64,000 nt of DNA from Bacteroidia bacterium (GCA_020845635.1 JADLFI010000039.1:19796-83795); one strand, 5' to 3'. Shown: positions 1 to 10,100, numbered from the stretch's first letter. Translations and numbers: made by a program. Notes: generated by a model not told the origin, from the letters alone.

Positions 1-130
1 AAACACTTTGTGTAATACTAGTGTATAGGTATTTTCCAAATATTTATCTTCCAAACGGAAAGCAATTATTGGCTTTAGTTTGATGAATTTATTAAATAAA
101 AATATCTATCAAAGAAATGCAATTAAACTT

Positions 131-1135
131 CTAATTTCTCAAGCTGTAAATGCGTTCAATAATATCAACTACTTTCAATCCTTCTAAGGCATTAGTAGTT
201 ATGGTTGTTCTTCCTTTTAAAGTATCAATTACGTTATCAATAATATATCCATGATTATTAGCGGAACCTTTATAAGCCCCGTAATCATTAGCCGGATTGG
301 TTGGAGGTAATTCGGGCATAGAATAATCCTTAATATGACAATACTCAACTTTATCCATATACTGACCTCCAATTTTCACACTCCCTTTACTACCTATTAT
401 AGTTAAAGAACTCTCTAAATTGGTGTCCCACACCGATGTTGAATAGTTAATAGCCCCCATACCACCATTTATAAAATTAAAATTTACAAAGCCACTGTCC
501 TCAAAGGTGGTTAACTCTTTGTGACTAAAATCGTTAAACTTAGCTTGTATATCCTTAATATCACCAAACAACCAATACATGATGTCAATAAAATGCGAAA
601 ACTGTGTAAACAAAGTACCTCCGTCCATATCGGCTGTGCCTTTCCAGCTTCCTTTTTTATAATAGCGATCATCACGATTCCAATAACAATTTAACTGAAC
701 CATAAATATATCGCCTATAATTTTCTTTTCAACTACTTCTTTAATCCATACTGATGGTGGCGAGTATCTGTTTTGCATTACACAAAATACATTGCGGTGC
801 ATTTGCAGAGCCTTGTAAATTATAGATTCGCAATCAACTTTATGCAAGGCCATAGGTTTTTCGCATACTACATGTTTTTTGTTTTGTAAGGCTAATAATG
901 CATGGTGCGAATGCAATCCGTTAGGTGTGCAAACATTTACCACATCAAAGTCAAGATTAGCCTTAAACATATCCTCGGCACTAGTAAAATAAGGTACGTC
1001 AAAAACTCCTGCACCTGTTTCTTCAATACTTCTAACATCACAAACTGCTACCAACTCCGCCTCTTCATGTCTTCTTATCATTTCAGCATGTCTTTTTCCT
1101 ATGTGACCTGCACCAATTACTGCAAACTTTATCAT
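131..1135 (-). CDS. Gfo/Idh/MocA-family sugar-nucleotide dehydrogenase, WbpB/WlbA-like
   Basis: A 334-residue NAD-dependent oxidoreductase. The N-terminus has a Rossmann nucleotide-binding motif (AVIGAGHIGKRH, residues 5-16), and the family lysine motif CEKPMAL lies near residue 92. The C-terminal half has the usual alpha/beta substrate domain with an HFID histidine. Members of this family paired with a WbpD-like acetyltransferase oxidise UDP-N-acetylglucosaminuronate at C3 during synthesis of 2,3-diacetamido-2,3-dideoxyuronic acids for surface polysaccharide. The acetyltransferase gene lies 10 bases upstream in the same transcript, which is the main support for that role. By sequence alone another sugar substrate is possible. 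The family is certain; the specific reaction is inferred. Confidence 0.85.
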   Translation of the reverse strand: MIKFAVIGAGHIGKRHAEMIRRHEEAELVAVCDVRSIEETGAGVFDVPYFTSAEDMFKANLDFDVVNVCTPNGLHSHHALLALQNKKHVVCEKPMALHKVDCESIIYKALQMHRNVFCVMQNRYSPPSVWIKEVVEKKIIGDIFMVQLNCYWNRDDRYYKKGSWKGTADMDGGTLFTQFSHFIDIMYWLFGDIKDIQAKFNDFSHKELTTFEDSGFVNFNFINGGMGAINYSTSVWDTNLESSLTIIGSKGSVKIGGQYMDKVEYCHIKDYSMPELPPTNPANDYGAYKGSANNHGYIIDNVIDTLKGRTTITTNALEGLKVVDIIERIYSLRN

Positions 1136-1145
1136 ATTCTTTTCT

Positions 1146-1718
1146 TTAAATTTTTCTAACTTTTCCGTCTTTTAACTCATATTTTTCTTTTGATTCAGGA
1201 CAAACAGCAATACCATTCTCAAACTTCAATTGATGCCCATATTCACTTATCCATCCAACTTGCCTAGCCGGGTTACCTACCCATAAACTATAGGGTGGAA
1301 CATTCTTGGTTACTACTGCACCGGCACCAATAAAGGCATACTCTCCAATATTATGACCGCAAACAATAGTGGCATTAGCGCCTATCGAAGCGCCTTTTCC
1401 TACATGAGTTTTGGCATATTGCCCTCTGCGGTTTACCGCACTCCGCGGATTGGTAACATTGGTAAAAACCATTGAAGGACCCAAAAAAACATCATCATCA
1501 CAAACTACTCCTGTATAAATGCTCACATTATTCTGAACCTTAACATTGTTCCCTAAAATTACCTCCGGTGATACAACCACGTTTTGACCTATATTGCAAT
1601 TTTGCCCAATAATACAATTACTCATAATATGACTAAAGTGCCATATTTTAGAGCCCTTTCCTATTTGACATCCATCATCAATAAACGCACTGGAGTGTGC
1701 AAAAAACTCATTTTCCAT
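1146..1718 (-). CDS. Left-handed beta-helix sugar-nucleotide N-acetyltransferase, WbpD/WlbB-like
   Basis: A 190-residue acyltransferase built almost entirely of hexapeptide repeats ([35 protein letters not shown]), the signature of trimeric left-handed beta-helix acetyltransferases. The C-terminal region [13 protein letters not shown] is typical of the WbpD/WlbB group, which acetylates the 3-amino group of UDP-2-acetamido-3-amino-2,3-dideoxyglucuronate using acetyl-CoA. It is the first gene of a two-gene minus-strand unit with the dehydrogenase just downstream. The aminotransferase that would act between the two enzymes (WbpE type) is not in the window, but more pathway genes could lie left of position 1. 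A -7 promoter element lies 16 bases upstream of the ATG. Confidence 0.88.
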   Translation of the reverse strand: MENEFFAHSSAFIDDGCQIGKGSKIWHFSHIMSNCIIGQNCNIGQNVVVSPEVILGNNVKVQNNVSIYTGVVCDDDVFLGPSMVFTNVTNPRSAVNRRGQYAKTHVGKGASIGANATIVCGHNIGEYAFIGAGAVVTKNVPPYSLWVGNPARQVGWISEYGHQLKFENGIAVCPESKEKYELKDGKVRKI

Positions 1719-1733
1719 ATTTATATTTTAATG

Positions 1734-1741
1734 CAAATATA
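1734..1741 (-). promoter_or_regulatory. Candidate -7 promoter element for the WbpD-WbpB unit
   Basis: Read on the minus strand the site is TATATTTG, an exact match to the Bacteroidota -7 consensus TAnnTTTG. It ends 16 bases before the ATG of the acetyltransferase. I see no clear -33 TTTG. Motif and position are observed; promoter function is inferred. Confidence 0.45.
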
Positions 1742-1771
1742 ATTTGATTGCATTTAGTTTTTATCATAACC

Positions 1772-1809
1772 AAAAAAAATGCAACTAAATAATAAACTTA
1801 GTTGCATTT
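1772..1809 (-). terminator. Intrinsic terminator after the T9SS protein gene
   Basis: A perfect 12-bp stem (1777-1788 with 1798-1809) with a 9-base loop is followed, in minus-strand orientation, by a run of T. It lies about 50 bases past the stop codon of the 1862-3565 gene, so it probably ends that transcript and insulates it from the WbpD-WbpB unit. Confidence 0.7.
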
Positions 1810-1861
1810 ATTAATTAACTATTATTGAATTTATTCTTTGTCCAATATTAATTATTGCATT

Positions 1862-3565
1862 TTAATTTTTTATAAAGCTGGCACTCAAATTTTTATTGTT
1901 ACTTATGGTTTTGATAGTATAAAAACCATTCGCTAAGTTTGAGATATTAATCATATTGCTTTCAGAAGTCAAAAAGCCTGATTTGACCACCATTCCGCTT
2001 ATATTATATATTTCGAAACCCGTAGTTTCAACTACTGCTCCAATTCCAATCTGATCATGTGCAGGAACCGGATATACAGTGAGTTTTTCTATTCTGATAT
2101 TATTGACACCAACAGGCATACAATCGGAGCACTCATTAAAACAAACCAATGGCAAAGTAAAATCATTCTCAGGTACTGATAACTCACGGTTATATCCGCC
2201 TAGGTTATCATCAACTCCACAGGCCGAATTACCGGTTTCAAAGGTGTTTCCATTTACAAATTTATACTGCACAGTGCTTGTGGTGTCTAAACTTAAAGTT
2301 AACTCGTAAATATTGTTTCCTACAGGCAACATACTATCGGCTGTGGCATTAAAGTTATTAAAACTTCCGGCTAAAAACACCCCCTGAGGCGATACTGTTT
2401 GATTGCTCATGTTTACACGAAATGTTACATTCGCAAGGCCGGGCAACATACAATCGGAGCACTCATTAAAACAAACCAATGGCAAAGTAAAATCATTCTC
2501 TGGTACTGATAACTCACGGTTATATCCGCCAAAACTATCATCAACTCCACAGGCCGAATTACCGGTTTCAAAGGTGTTTCCATTTACAAATTTATACTGC
2601 ACAATGCTTGTGGTGTCTAAACTTAAAGTTAACTCGTAAATATTGTTTCCTACAGGCAACATGCTATCGGCTGTGGCATTAAAGTTATTAAAACTTCCGG
2701 CTAAAAACACCCCCTGAGGCGACACTGTTTGATTGCTCATGTTTACACGAAATGTTACATTTACCAAACCTACTGGAGGGGCTTGAACAATATATGAATA
2801 ATTAGCTCCTGAATTGGTCTCTTGACGCAAAGTAATTAAATCATAATCACTAACATTCAACAATAGGGCATCAACAGTACTTGTCATAGCATAATAATCA
2901 ACCTGAACCCCACTGTTCATTCCGGGGATTGTAGCGGTTCCTGTCAAGTCATTAAAATTAGCGAAAGCCACCTCTACAACATCCGAAGTAGTCCAACTAT
3001 CAGAAGTGTAACGAATATAAACTTTTTCCTGAGCGCAACGCGCCTTACTTAATGTAACAGTTACTATTACTGGAACATTATTTCCAACTCCATTTGCAGC
3101 AGGAAGCTGAGTTATAGCATTACTTGCGGCAAAAGTTACAGGCATGCTGTCGGTTTCCATAATTATAGCTTCAGTTGAGTTATAACCCATATTTTTCAAA
3201 CGTACGGTATAATACCTATCTATTACTATACTATCTGTCAAAAAAGAATTTCCAGGATCGTAGGAAGGAGTATTCCCATAAAAAACAAATGGAGTAGGTG
3301 TGTTAACGATGCAGGTTCCGTAATTATCCCATTTATTATAATAATTATCTGCTTCAATTATAAACTCGTCATCGGTTGATGTAGCCTGTACTGTTACCGA
3401 GGGATAATTGCTTATATCATCATTAAAATTATATCCTGCACCTGTCCAGTTATTTACAAACTCGGCATGGAAAATAAAATTTTGGGCTTGAACAAAACTG
3501 CTGCCAATCATTAAGATAGCACAAACAGCCATTAAATGTTGAAGTTTTGAATAAAAATTTTTCAT
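1862..3565 (-). CDS. Secreted T9SS-sorted protein with two near-identical CBM-like domains
   Basis: A 567-residue extracellular protein. It begins with a signal peptide (hydrophobic core LMAVCAILMIG, ending VQAQ) and ends with a type IX secretion sorting domain (VYPVPAHDQ, FEIYNISG, ISNLANGFYTIK), so it should be exported and attached to the surface or released. Residues about 268-371 and 378-481 are two almost identical copies of a beta-sandwich domain (GVFLAGSFNNFNATAD ... YKFVNGNTFE ... CGVDD ... NRELSVPENDF) that resembles the AMPK/CBM48-type glycogen-binding fold. Each copy has conserved cysteines (CGVDD, CFNECSDC) that could pair in disulfides. The first 260 residues are Ig/beta-sandwich-like. 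No catalytic motif is seen, so a carbohydrate-binding or adhesive role is inferred only. Confidence 0.85.
   Translation of the reverse strand: MKNFYSKLQHLMAVCAILMIGSSFVQAQNFIFHAEFVNNWTGAGYNFNDDISNYPSVTVQATSTDDEFIIEADNYYNKWDNYGTCIVNTPTPFVFYGNTPSYDPGNSFLTDSIVIDRYYTVRLKNMGYNSTEAIIMETDSMPVTFAASNAITQLPAANGVGNNVPVIVTVTLSKARCAQEKVYIRYTSDSWTTSDVVEVAFANFNDLTGTATIPGMNSGVQVDYYAMTSTVDALLLNVSDYDLITLRQETNSGANYSYIVQAPPVGLVNVTFRVNMSNQTVSPQGVFLAGSFNNFNATADSMLPVGNNIYELTLSLDTTSIVQYKFVNGNTFETGNSACGVDDSFGGYNRELSVPENDFTLPLVCFNECSDCMLPGLANVTFRVNMSNQTVSPQGVFLAGSFNNFNATADSMLPVGNNIYELTLSLDTTSTVQYKFVNGNTFETGNSACGVDDNLGGYNRELSVPENDFTLPLVCFNECSDCMPVGVNNIRIEKLTVYPVPAHDQIGIGAVVETTGFEIYNISGMVVKSGFLTSESNMINISNLANGFYTIKTISNNKNLSASFIKN
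2121..2431 (-). repeat. Intragenic direct repeat, copy 2 (encodes the second CBM-like domain)
   Basis: This stretch is nearly identical at the DNA level to 2451-2761, at a spacing of 330 bases (110 codons). Only a handful of bases differ, some of them changing an amino acid (for example Ser-Phe against Asn-Leu after CGVDD). The near-identity points to recent duplication or ongoing gene conversion. Confidence 0.9.
2451..2761 (-). repeat. Intragenic direct repeat, copy 1 (encodes the first CBM-like domain)
   Basis: Partner of the repeat at 2121-2431; it encodes the N-terminal of the two tandem domains. A 19-base spacer separates the two conserved blocks and encodes the short linker. Confidence 0.9.
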
Positions 3566-3586
3566 ATATTTTTAGGTTTATAGTGT

Positions 3587-3594
3587 CAAAATTA
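3587..3594 (-). promoter_or_regulatory. Candidate -7 promoter element for the T9SS protein gene
   Basis: The minus strand reads TAATTTTG, an exact match to TAnnTTTG, 22 bases before the ATG at 3565. No convincing -33 element is seen. Confidence 0.45.
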
Positions 3595-3775
3595 CACTAA
3601 AATTTTATATATAAAAATATTTTCTAAAATACTTGTCCCAACACGCTTTTGAGAATGCTTATATGCCAATCCCAATAAGTACTTTAACAATTAATTCTGA
3701 TCATTTTTTGGGTCAACGAAAGTAAATTCTTCAATATTTCTAAAATTCTACACTTTAAAGAATTATTCCTTTTCA

Positions 3776-3783
3776 TATTTTTG
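3776..3783 (+). promoter_or_regulatory. Promoter of the class V aminotransferase-like gene; decides its start
   Basis: TATTTTTG matches the TAnnTTTG consensus exactly, with TTTA at 3754-3757 in the place of a -33 element (18-base spacing). It predicts a transcript starting near 3790, leaving a leader of about 12 bases before the ATG at 3802. An upstream in-frame TTG at 3781 falls inside the element itself and so cannot be the start. Confidence 0.5.
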
Positions 3784-3801
3784 TATAAAGAAGCAAACAA
3801 T

Positions 3802-5289
3802 ATGAGCCATTCTTTTCTGGAGAACTATTTTAAACCTTTTAGAGAAAATATCATTGGGAATTCTCAACATTTTGAGTCGCCCTATGGCAAAAAGCCTATT
3901 ATTTATACTGATTGGACTGCCAGCGGTAGATTATACCGCCCAATTGAAGAAAAGATGATGAATGACTTTGGACCATTTGTAGCCAACACTCACACCGAAA
4001 CATCTACCACCGGGAGCATTATGACTTTATCGTACCTCAAAGCACGTAAAATTATTAAGCAACATGTTAATGCCGGGGAAAACGATTGTATAATTTCTTA
4101 TGGTTCGGGTATGACAGGGGTTATCAATAAATTTCAACGAATTTTAGGATTGCGTATTCCGGAGCAACATAAGCAAAATTTCACTATTGCTCCCGAAGAC
4201 AAACCCGTTATTTTTGTTACCCACATGGAACATCATTCCAATCAAACTTCATGGTTGGAAACCATTGGTGATATTGAATGGATTATGCCTGATGAAGAAG
4301 GATTGGTAAGCTTAAAAAATCTTGAAATATTATTAGAAAAATATAAAGACCGGAAAATAAAATATGCTTCTGTTACAGCATGTTCTAATGTTACGGGTAT
4401 TCAAACACCTTATTTTGAAATTGCAGCATTAATGCACAAAAACGGAGGATATTGCTTTGTTGATTTTGCATGCTCGGCACCTTATGTTAATATTAATATG
4501 CATCCCAAAGACCCTTTGCAATATTTAGATGCCATATTTTTTTCGCCACATAAGTTTTTGGGAGGTCCCGGCACTACCGGAATTATGGTTTTTAACTCTG
4601 CATTGTATAAGCTTTCTGTTCCTGAAAGCCCTGGTGGAGGAACTGTAAAATGGACTAATCCATGGCGCGAACATAATTATATTGATGATATTGAGACCCG
4701 TGAAGATGGCGGCACTCCCCCATTTTTGCAAACTATAAAAACAGCTTTATGTATTCGACTTAAAGAGCAAATGGGTGTTGAAAACATACTCAAGCGGGAA
4801 GAAGAAATTTTACATCAGCTAATCCCTGCTTTAAAATCAATAGAAGGTGTGCATCTGTTGGCCGGCAATATAGAAAAACGTTTAGGGGTTTTATCGTTCT
4901 ATATTGAGGGGCTTCATTATAATCTTGGTGTAAAGTTGCTGAATGACAAGTTTGGGATTCAAACTCGTGGAGGATGCTCTTGTGCAGGTACATACGGGCA
5001 TTTTTTGCTCAATGTGTCAAAAGAGTTTTCAAAAAACATTACCTGCAAAATTGATCATGGCGACTTGTCTGAGAAACCCGGTTGGATTAGAGTTTCCATA
5101 CACCCAACCATGACTGATGATGAAGTTAATTACATCATCATGGCCATTAAAGAAACCGTAACTCACCATAAAGTTTGGGCACAGGATTATGTTTATGATA
5201 ATCATGCCAACGAGTTCAACCACCGTTCAATAGTTAATCATGCTGATAGTATAATAGAGAAGTGGTTTGAATTAAACCCAACAAGCTAA
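3802..5289 (+). CDS. Class V aminotransferase-fold PLP enzyme (cysteine desulfurase-like)
   Basis: A 495-residue pyridoxal-phosphate protein. The early motif TDWTASGRLYRPIE and the later VDFACSAPYV (PLP-binding Asp) and FFSPHKFLGGPGTTG (Schiff-base lysine) place it in the class V aminotransferase fold that includes cysteine desulfurases and isopenicillin-N epimerase relatives. RGGCSCAGTYGH near residue 395 sits where cysteine desulfurases carry their catalytic cysteine, but the protein is longer than SufS/IscS (about 400) and has no Fe-S assembly genes beside it. Sulfur transfer is therefore possible but unproven; the substrate is unknown. I chose ATG 3802 because a promoter element overlaps the alternative TTG. 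It is monocistronic and convergent with the 3-hydroxybutyryl-CoA dehydrogenase gene. Confidence 0.8.
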   Translation: MSHSFLENYFKPFRENIIGNSQHFESPYGKKPIIYTDWTASGRLYRPIEEKMMNDFGPFVANTHTETSTTGSIMTLSYLKARKIIKQHVNAGENDCIISYGSGMTGVINKFQRILGLRIPEQHKQNFTIAPEDKPVIFVTHMEHHSNQTSWLETIGDIEWIMPDEEGLVSLKNLEILLEKYKDRKIKYASVTACSNVTGIQTPYFEIAALMHKNGGYCFVDFACSAPYVNINMHPKDPLQYLDAIFFSPHKFLGGPGTTGIMVFNSALYKLSVPESPGGGTVKWTNPWREHNYIDDIETREDGGTPPFLQTIKTALCIRLKEQMGVENILKREEEILHQLIPALKSIEGVHLLAGNIEKRLGVLSFYIEGLHYNLGVKLLNDKFGIQTRGGCSCAGTYGHFLLNVSKEFSKNITCKIDHGDLSEKPGWIRVSIHPTMTDDEVNYIIMAIKETVTHHKVWAQDYVYDNHANEFNHRSIVNHADSIIEKWFELNPTS

Positions 5290-5345
5290 GAAAAAAGAAT
5301 AAATATTCTTATTATATTTCCATTTTATTAGGCTACTGAGCTTAG

Positions 5346-6239
5346 TTACTTCTTAGCAAACATAGAAGAAACTACCAATTCTTTTGAATTATCGGAATAG
5401 GAATAAAAACCATTACCACTCTTTACCCCTAAATGACCTGCTGTAACCATATTCACTAATAAAGGACAAGGGGCATATTTATCTTTCCCAAGACCGTCAT
5501 AAAGCACCTGCATTATATATAAACAAACATCTAAGCCAATAAAATCTGCCAATTGCAGTGGCCCCATAGGATGAGCCATACCTAATTTCATAACAGTATC
5601 AATTTCTTTAACACCGGCTACCCCTTCTTGTAACGAAATAATAGCTTCATTAATCATTGGCATTAAAATACGGTTAGCCACAAATCCAGGATAATCATTA
5701 GCTTCAACCGGAATTTTATTGAGTTTTTTCGATGTTTCCATAATTTTTCCGGTAGTTTCATCTGAAGTTGAATACCCTCTTATTACTTCAACCAACTTCA
5801 TTACGGGTACCGGATTCATAAAGTGCATACCTATTACCTTTTCGGGTCTTTTCGTTTTAGCGGCAATCTTAGTGATAGAGATACTGGAGGTATTACTGGC
5901 TAAGATAGTTTCGGGTTTACACCATTGGTCAAGATCTTGAAATATTTTAAGTTTTATATCGGGGTTTTCAGTAGCTGCCTCAACAACTAAATCAGCATCG
6001 GAAACAGCAGACTTTAAGTCGGTATTACATTGCAGATTACTCAATGTTAAGTTCTTTACTTCCTCAGTAATACTACCTTTGGCAAGCATTCTATCTAAAT
6101 TCTTGGTAATAGTGGCTATGGCTTTATCAAGAATAGGTTGTGATATATCAACCAAGTTAACTTTATAATTGTGTTGGGCAAACACATGAGCAATTCCATT
6201 TCCCATTGTTCCTGAACCAATCACTGTAACATTTCTCAT
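5346..6239 (-). CDS. hbd: 3-hydroxybutyryl-CoA dehydrogenase
   Basis: A 297-residue NAD-dependent dehydrogenase for (S)-3-hydroxybutyryl-CoA, the usual length of a single-function Hbd/PaaH enzyme. The Rossmann motif VIGSGTMGNGIAHVF is at residues 5-19. The 3-hydroxyacyl-CoA dehydrogenase signature GMHFMNPVPVMKLVEVI carries the catalytic His and Glu. The C-terminal domain has the DYPGFVANRILMP segment and PMGPLQLADFIGLD. It acts in the cytosol in beta-oxidation, phenylacetate breakdown or butanoate metabolism; no neighbour narrows the choice. It appears to be a single-gene unit converging on the gene to its left. Confidence 0.9.
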   Translation of the reverse strand: MRNVTVIGSGTMGNGIAHVFAQHNYKVNLVDISQPILDKAIATITKNLDRMLAKGSITEEVKNLTLSNLQCNTDLKSAVSDADLVVEAATENPDIKLKIFQDLDQWCKPETILASNTSSISITKIAAKTKRPEKVIGMHFMNPVPVMKLVEVIRGYSTSDETTGKIMETSKKLNKIPVEANDYPGFVANRILMPMINEAIISLQEGVAGVKEIDTVMKLGMAHPMGPLQLADFIGLDVCLYIMQVLYDGLGKDKYAPCPLLVNMVTAGHLGVKSGNGFYSYSDNSKELVVSSMFAKK

Positions 6240-6443
6240 AGTAATCTCTATATTATATTTTTAAGTGGGGCGAAATTAACATTTCATTTTATTTCAGCCA
6301 AATTATGCCTTAGCTATTTAAAATGATTTGCAAATTTTATATATGGTATAAATATTAATAAATTACAAAATCTTATCATAGGTCAATTTTTAGTAATCAT
6401 AAAAATAGGAAGTTTGCAGCATAAACTTAATATCCTAAAAATT

Positions 6444-7028
6444 ATGACAAAAAAAATCGTATCACTATTTGCAGCTCTTTTAGTAGCTTCATTCTCGTTT
6501 GCCCAAACAATTTGGAAATCAGACAATGCTCACTCTAATGTAAAATTTTCTGTGGCTCACCTCATGATATCGGAGGTAGAAGGTAATTTTAAAGTTTTTG
6601 ATGGTCAAATCAATTCAAAAAACCCTGATTTTACTGATGCCGATATTAACTTTACAGTGGACGTAAACTCTATTAACACCGATAATGAAATGCGTGATAA
6701 ACATTTAAAGAGTGATGATTTCTTTAATGCTGAAAAATTTCCTCAAATGAAATTTAAGAGTACTTCATTTAAAAAAGTAAGCGGTAATAAATATGTATTA
6801 GAAGGAAATCTTACCGTGAGAGATGTTACCAAAAAAGTAAAATTTGATGTAATTCATAGAGGAATTCAAAAAGATGGTTACGGAAATGTAAAAGCGGGCT
6901 TCAAAGCAACAGGTAGCATTAACAGAATAGAGTATGGCCTAAAATGGAATGTTTTAACCGAGGGTGTAAATACAGTTGGTGAAGATGTTGCGTTTGTGGT
7001 TAATTTAGAGTTTAATCAAGCAAAATAA
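6444..7028 (+). CDS. YceI-family periplasmic lipid-binding protein
   Basis: A 194-residue exported protein of the YceI lipocalin-like family. The signal peptide (KKIVSLFAALLVASFSFAQ) is followed by the hallmark opening IWKSDNAHSNVKFSVAHLMI, then FPQMKFKSTSFKK and GNLTVRDVTKKVKFDV. YceI proteins are beta-barrels that hold polyprenoid or amphiphilic ligands; the physiological ligand here is unknown. I prefer the ATG at 6444 over an in-frame TTG 30 bases upstream because it gives a clean signal peptide. A strong hairpin follows the stop codon. Confidence 0.88.
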   Translation: MTKKIVSLFAALLVASFSFAQTIWKSDNAHSNVKFSVAHLMISEVEGNFKVFDGQINSKNPDFTDADINFTVDVNSINTDNEMRDKHLKSDDFFNAEKFPQMKFKSTSFKKVSGNKYVLEGNLTVRDVTKKVKFDVIHRGIQKDGYGNVKAGFKATGSINRIEYGLKWNVLTEGVNTVGEDVAFVVNLEFNQAK

Positions 7029-7069
7029 TTATTGTTTGTTTTCATCATTAAGTTGTTTCTAGTGTTGTT

Positions 7070-7101
7070 AAGGCTTATATTCCCAAGGGAATATAAGCCT
7101 T
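7070..7101. terminator. Bidirectional intrinsic terminator between convergent genes
   Basis: A perfect 15-bp inverted repeat (7070-7084 with 7087-7101) with almost no loop lies between the convergent YceI and alpha-2-macroglobulin genes. The right side runs into an AT-rich stretch ending in TTTT. Position and symmetry suit a shared terminator; the U tract is weak. Confidence 0.6.
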
Positions 7102-7138
7102 ACATATTTTACACAACACCCATAGATACTTGAATTAA

Positions 7139-10100
7139 CTAAATAATTTCCAATACAGGCAATGATTTCCATACCTTATCCTCATTGGTATAATATAAGT
7201 AAGCGCTACCTGCCGGTGATTGAAACTTACCCTTAATTTCAGATTTCAAATCAAAATGAAGTACTTTTTGCTCTGAAGGCAACATTTGGCGATAATATAA
7301 ATTCAGCTTATTACCATTTATCTCATAAAAATCTACCAATTTCTTATCCATCATTTCTTTCAGTTGCCAAGGCTGTACACTGCATCCTCCTGGTATTCCA
7401 ACAACAACCATGGTATTAGGTAATCCTTGATTGGTTTTATTCTCAATCTTAACATTCAGTCGTACGGTTTCTCCGGCTTTTATTTTAGTGTCTGACAGGC
7501 CTAAATCTAACCCCACCACGCAATCTTTTGACGATGTGGGTAAATATGAAAACCATTTTACCGCTATGGAGTATGGAAGTGGATTTTTTGCTTTTCGGTA
7601 CTTCAACTGGATTTTATTTTTCCCTTCATGTAAAAATGATTCTAAGCCTGCAATAACAATAGCATCACGTTCACCTGCTTTATATTCCAGTTCTTTAACT
7701 TTTTGCCCCTCAATATAAACCTCCAACACCCCATCTTCATTTGTATGTTTATTGAATATGGCATATTGAGTTAAAGCCTTTAAGGCCATTATGGTTGATT
7801 GGGTATTCCCAAATCCACCATTTCCATTTCTTGATTTTATTAAAAAATCAACCGCTTTATTTAATTGTTGATGGTTCATCTGGTCACTTTGCAACATTGC
7901 CAACACGGCCAATGATGTTGTTTCAACCTTCAATGCTATTCCGGTACTGCGGGTTATTGAGTGTACCAAACCATTAAAGCTGCCGTCATCCTTTTGATAT
8001 TTCAACAATTCATTTAAAATACTTTGTGCTCTTTTATCTTTTTCATAAGCAAATAAAGCATTAGCTGCAAGCCCTAACAAATATGGGTCTTTGCTCTTTT
8101 TTGCTTCGTCATACAAATGATTAATTTCTAACTTTATATTACTGTATTTAGCACATGCCAGTGCAAAAGTAATATAAGCATCAGTAATATTTTTATCGGC
8201 ACGACCAAAATTATCAAGGGCTTTACTGTTTCTCTTATAACCTCCAATACCATCTTTACTGGCCATTAACCAATCGGCTGTTCGGTCTATCATGCTCTGC
8301 TCAACTCCGCTATACACTCTTTTCATATCATTAAATTGCATTAATCCATAAGCTGTTAAAGCCTCATGACCGGGAGCTCCACCAAACCATTCATATCCTT
8401 TTTCTTTAGTTTCAAAAGTAATTAACCTCTTATATCCTTTGGCAATTAGCTCATTGGCTCTGGCTTCTATTTTAGGATTTACCTCTCCCATAATATCCAA
8501 ATACTCCTTTACCAACACATTGGGATAACTGCTCATAGAGGTCTGCTCAAAGCAACCTACAGGTTCGTTTAAAATGCTTTCTATTCCTTTCATTAAGTCA
8601 CTAACAACGCTTGGATAAGCCGTTACCGAAGCTACTATAGAGCCTTTTACTAAATTATCAATATCTACTACGTAAGAATTATTGGTTTCTTTACCGCTAA
8701 ACGAAACTTGCTTAGGATAACCTTCAGGAATTATTGAAAAATTACGTTCAAATGAATCGTTATAAACATTACTCTTAAACGATACAATTATAGCACCTTT
8801 CTCAATAGGCATCTTAGTATAATATTTCAATAAGACAGTTTTACTTTCACGCGGTGCTATAGTAACATTGTTTTCTATATTATTCAAACTCTGCAATTCA
8901 TCCGGAACATTAATATTAAGTTGGCCGTTAATTTTATTATCACTATTATTCTTTATCAACAATGGCAAAACCAATTCATCATTTTGAACTAATATTTCGG
9001 GCATTTTAAGAGTCATATTCAAAGGTTGTTGAGTAAAAATTTTATACTCTGTATAGGCTGCCTCACCATTGTTTCCTATCCCCTGAAACACAAATCGATA
9101 GGAAGCCAAATCATCGCCTGTATAAAACTCAATTTCTTTTTTTCCCGTATGATCTATGTTGATTGAAGGATTCCAGTAAATGGTTTTTCTAAAGTCATTT
9201 CTAACCTGTGTTTCACTATTCTTACTATAGTCCGGAACATCAAACACACGCGCTTTGTAGAATCTAATACCCACGTTTGGCTTAGGCTCTTCTCCTTTAT
9301 CAAGCAGTTCTTCATCAAGATCGTTTAACATTCTCATACCTTCAAAATTCTTGTTGGGGTCAAGATTTACCACTTCTTGTTTCTCCAATTCTGCTTCTGC
9401 TACAGGTATCATATCAACGGGAACTTGAATTTTCTTTTTCATATTCATATTATCTTCCTTATGATGAATCATGGCACCACCAAAAGCTTCGTTTTTGGGT
9501 GAACCTTCGGCCCGCGCTTGCATTGCTGTATAAGCCACTCTCGGAAAATCAACAGGATCTAAATAGATGGTTTTATTGGAGAAATAATCTGATAAAGTTT
9601 GTTGGTAATTGTTATATCCTTTTGCTTTTATGCTTAAAACCGGGTTTTCGGTTATATCAATATTTTTAATCACAAACATTCCTCTATTATTGGTTTGATA
9701 TTGGTAGTTTCCGCAAGTAATAGTGGCTTGGGAAACAGGTTTGAATGAATATCTATCTAATACGGTAGCTCTTATAATGGCTTTCTCTGATTTATATTTA
9801 ACTACGGGATAATCATTTTCAAGCATATATTCCCAAGTAAATCTGCGCCAACCAGAGGTAAGCATAACATAATCAAGTGCAGTTTCTGCTTTTGAGTCAT
9901 TGGTAAAATAAAAATTAGGTTCTTCAATCTTACCTTTTACATCAGGCTCCAAGTATAATTTTGATATAATATTGCCTTGCTTATCATCAGCAAAAACAAG
10001 TAACTCATCATTAGTTACATTCAAGCTTAAATTGGCTGCTACAGGATGCCCTTCGCTATCGCTAACTTTTATCGTTGCTTTTACTTTTTCGCGTGGCATA

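Noticed and set aside
1..130. Possible end of a gene at the left edge
   Set aside because: No frame long enough to judge; nothing recognisable.
2079..2639. Two similar plus-strand open frames opposite the T9SS protein gene
   Set aside because: They are antisense shadows of the duplicated domain; their similarity is only the repeat seen on the other strand.
3781..3801. TTG start for the class V aminotransferase-like gene
   Set aside because: The TTG is part of the -7 promoter element, so ATG 3802 is used.
5290..5345. Weak inverted repeat between two convergent genes
   Set aside because: Only six base pairs of A/T; not enough to call a terminator.
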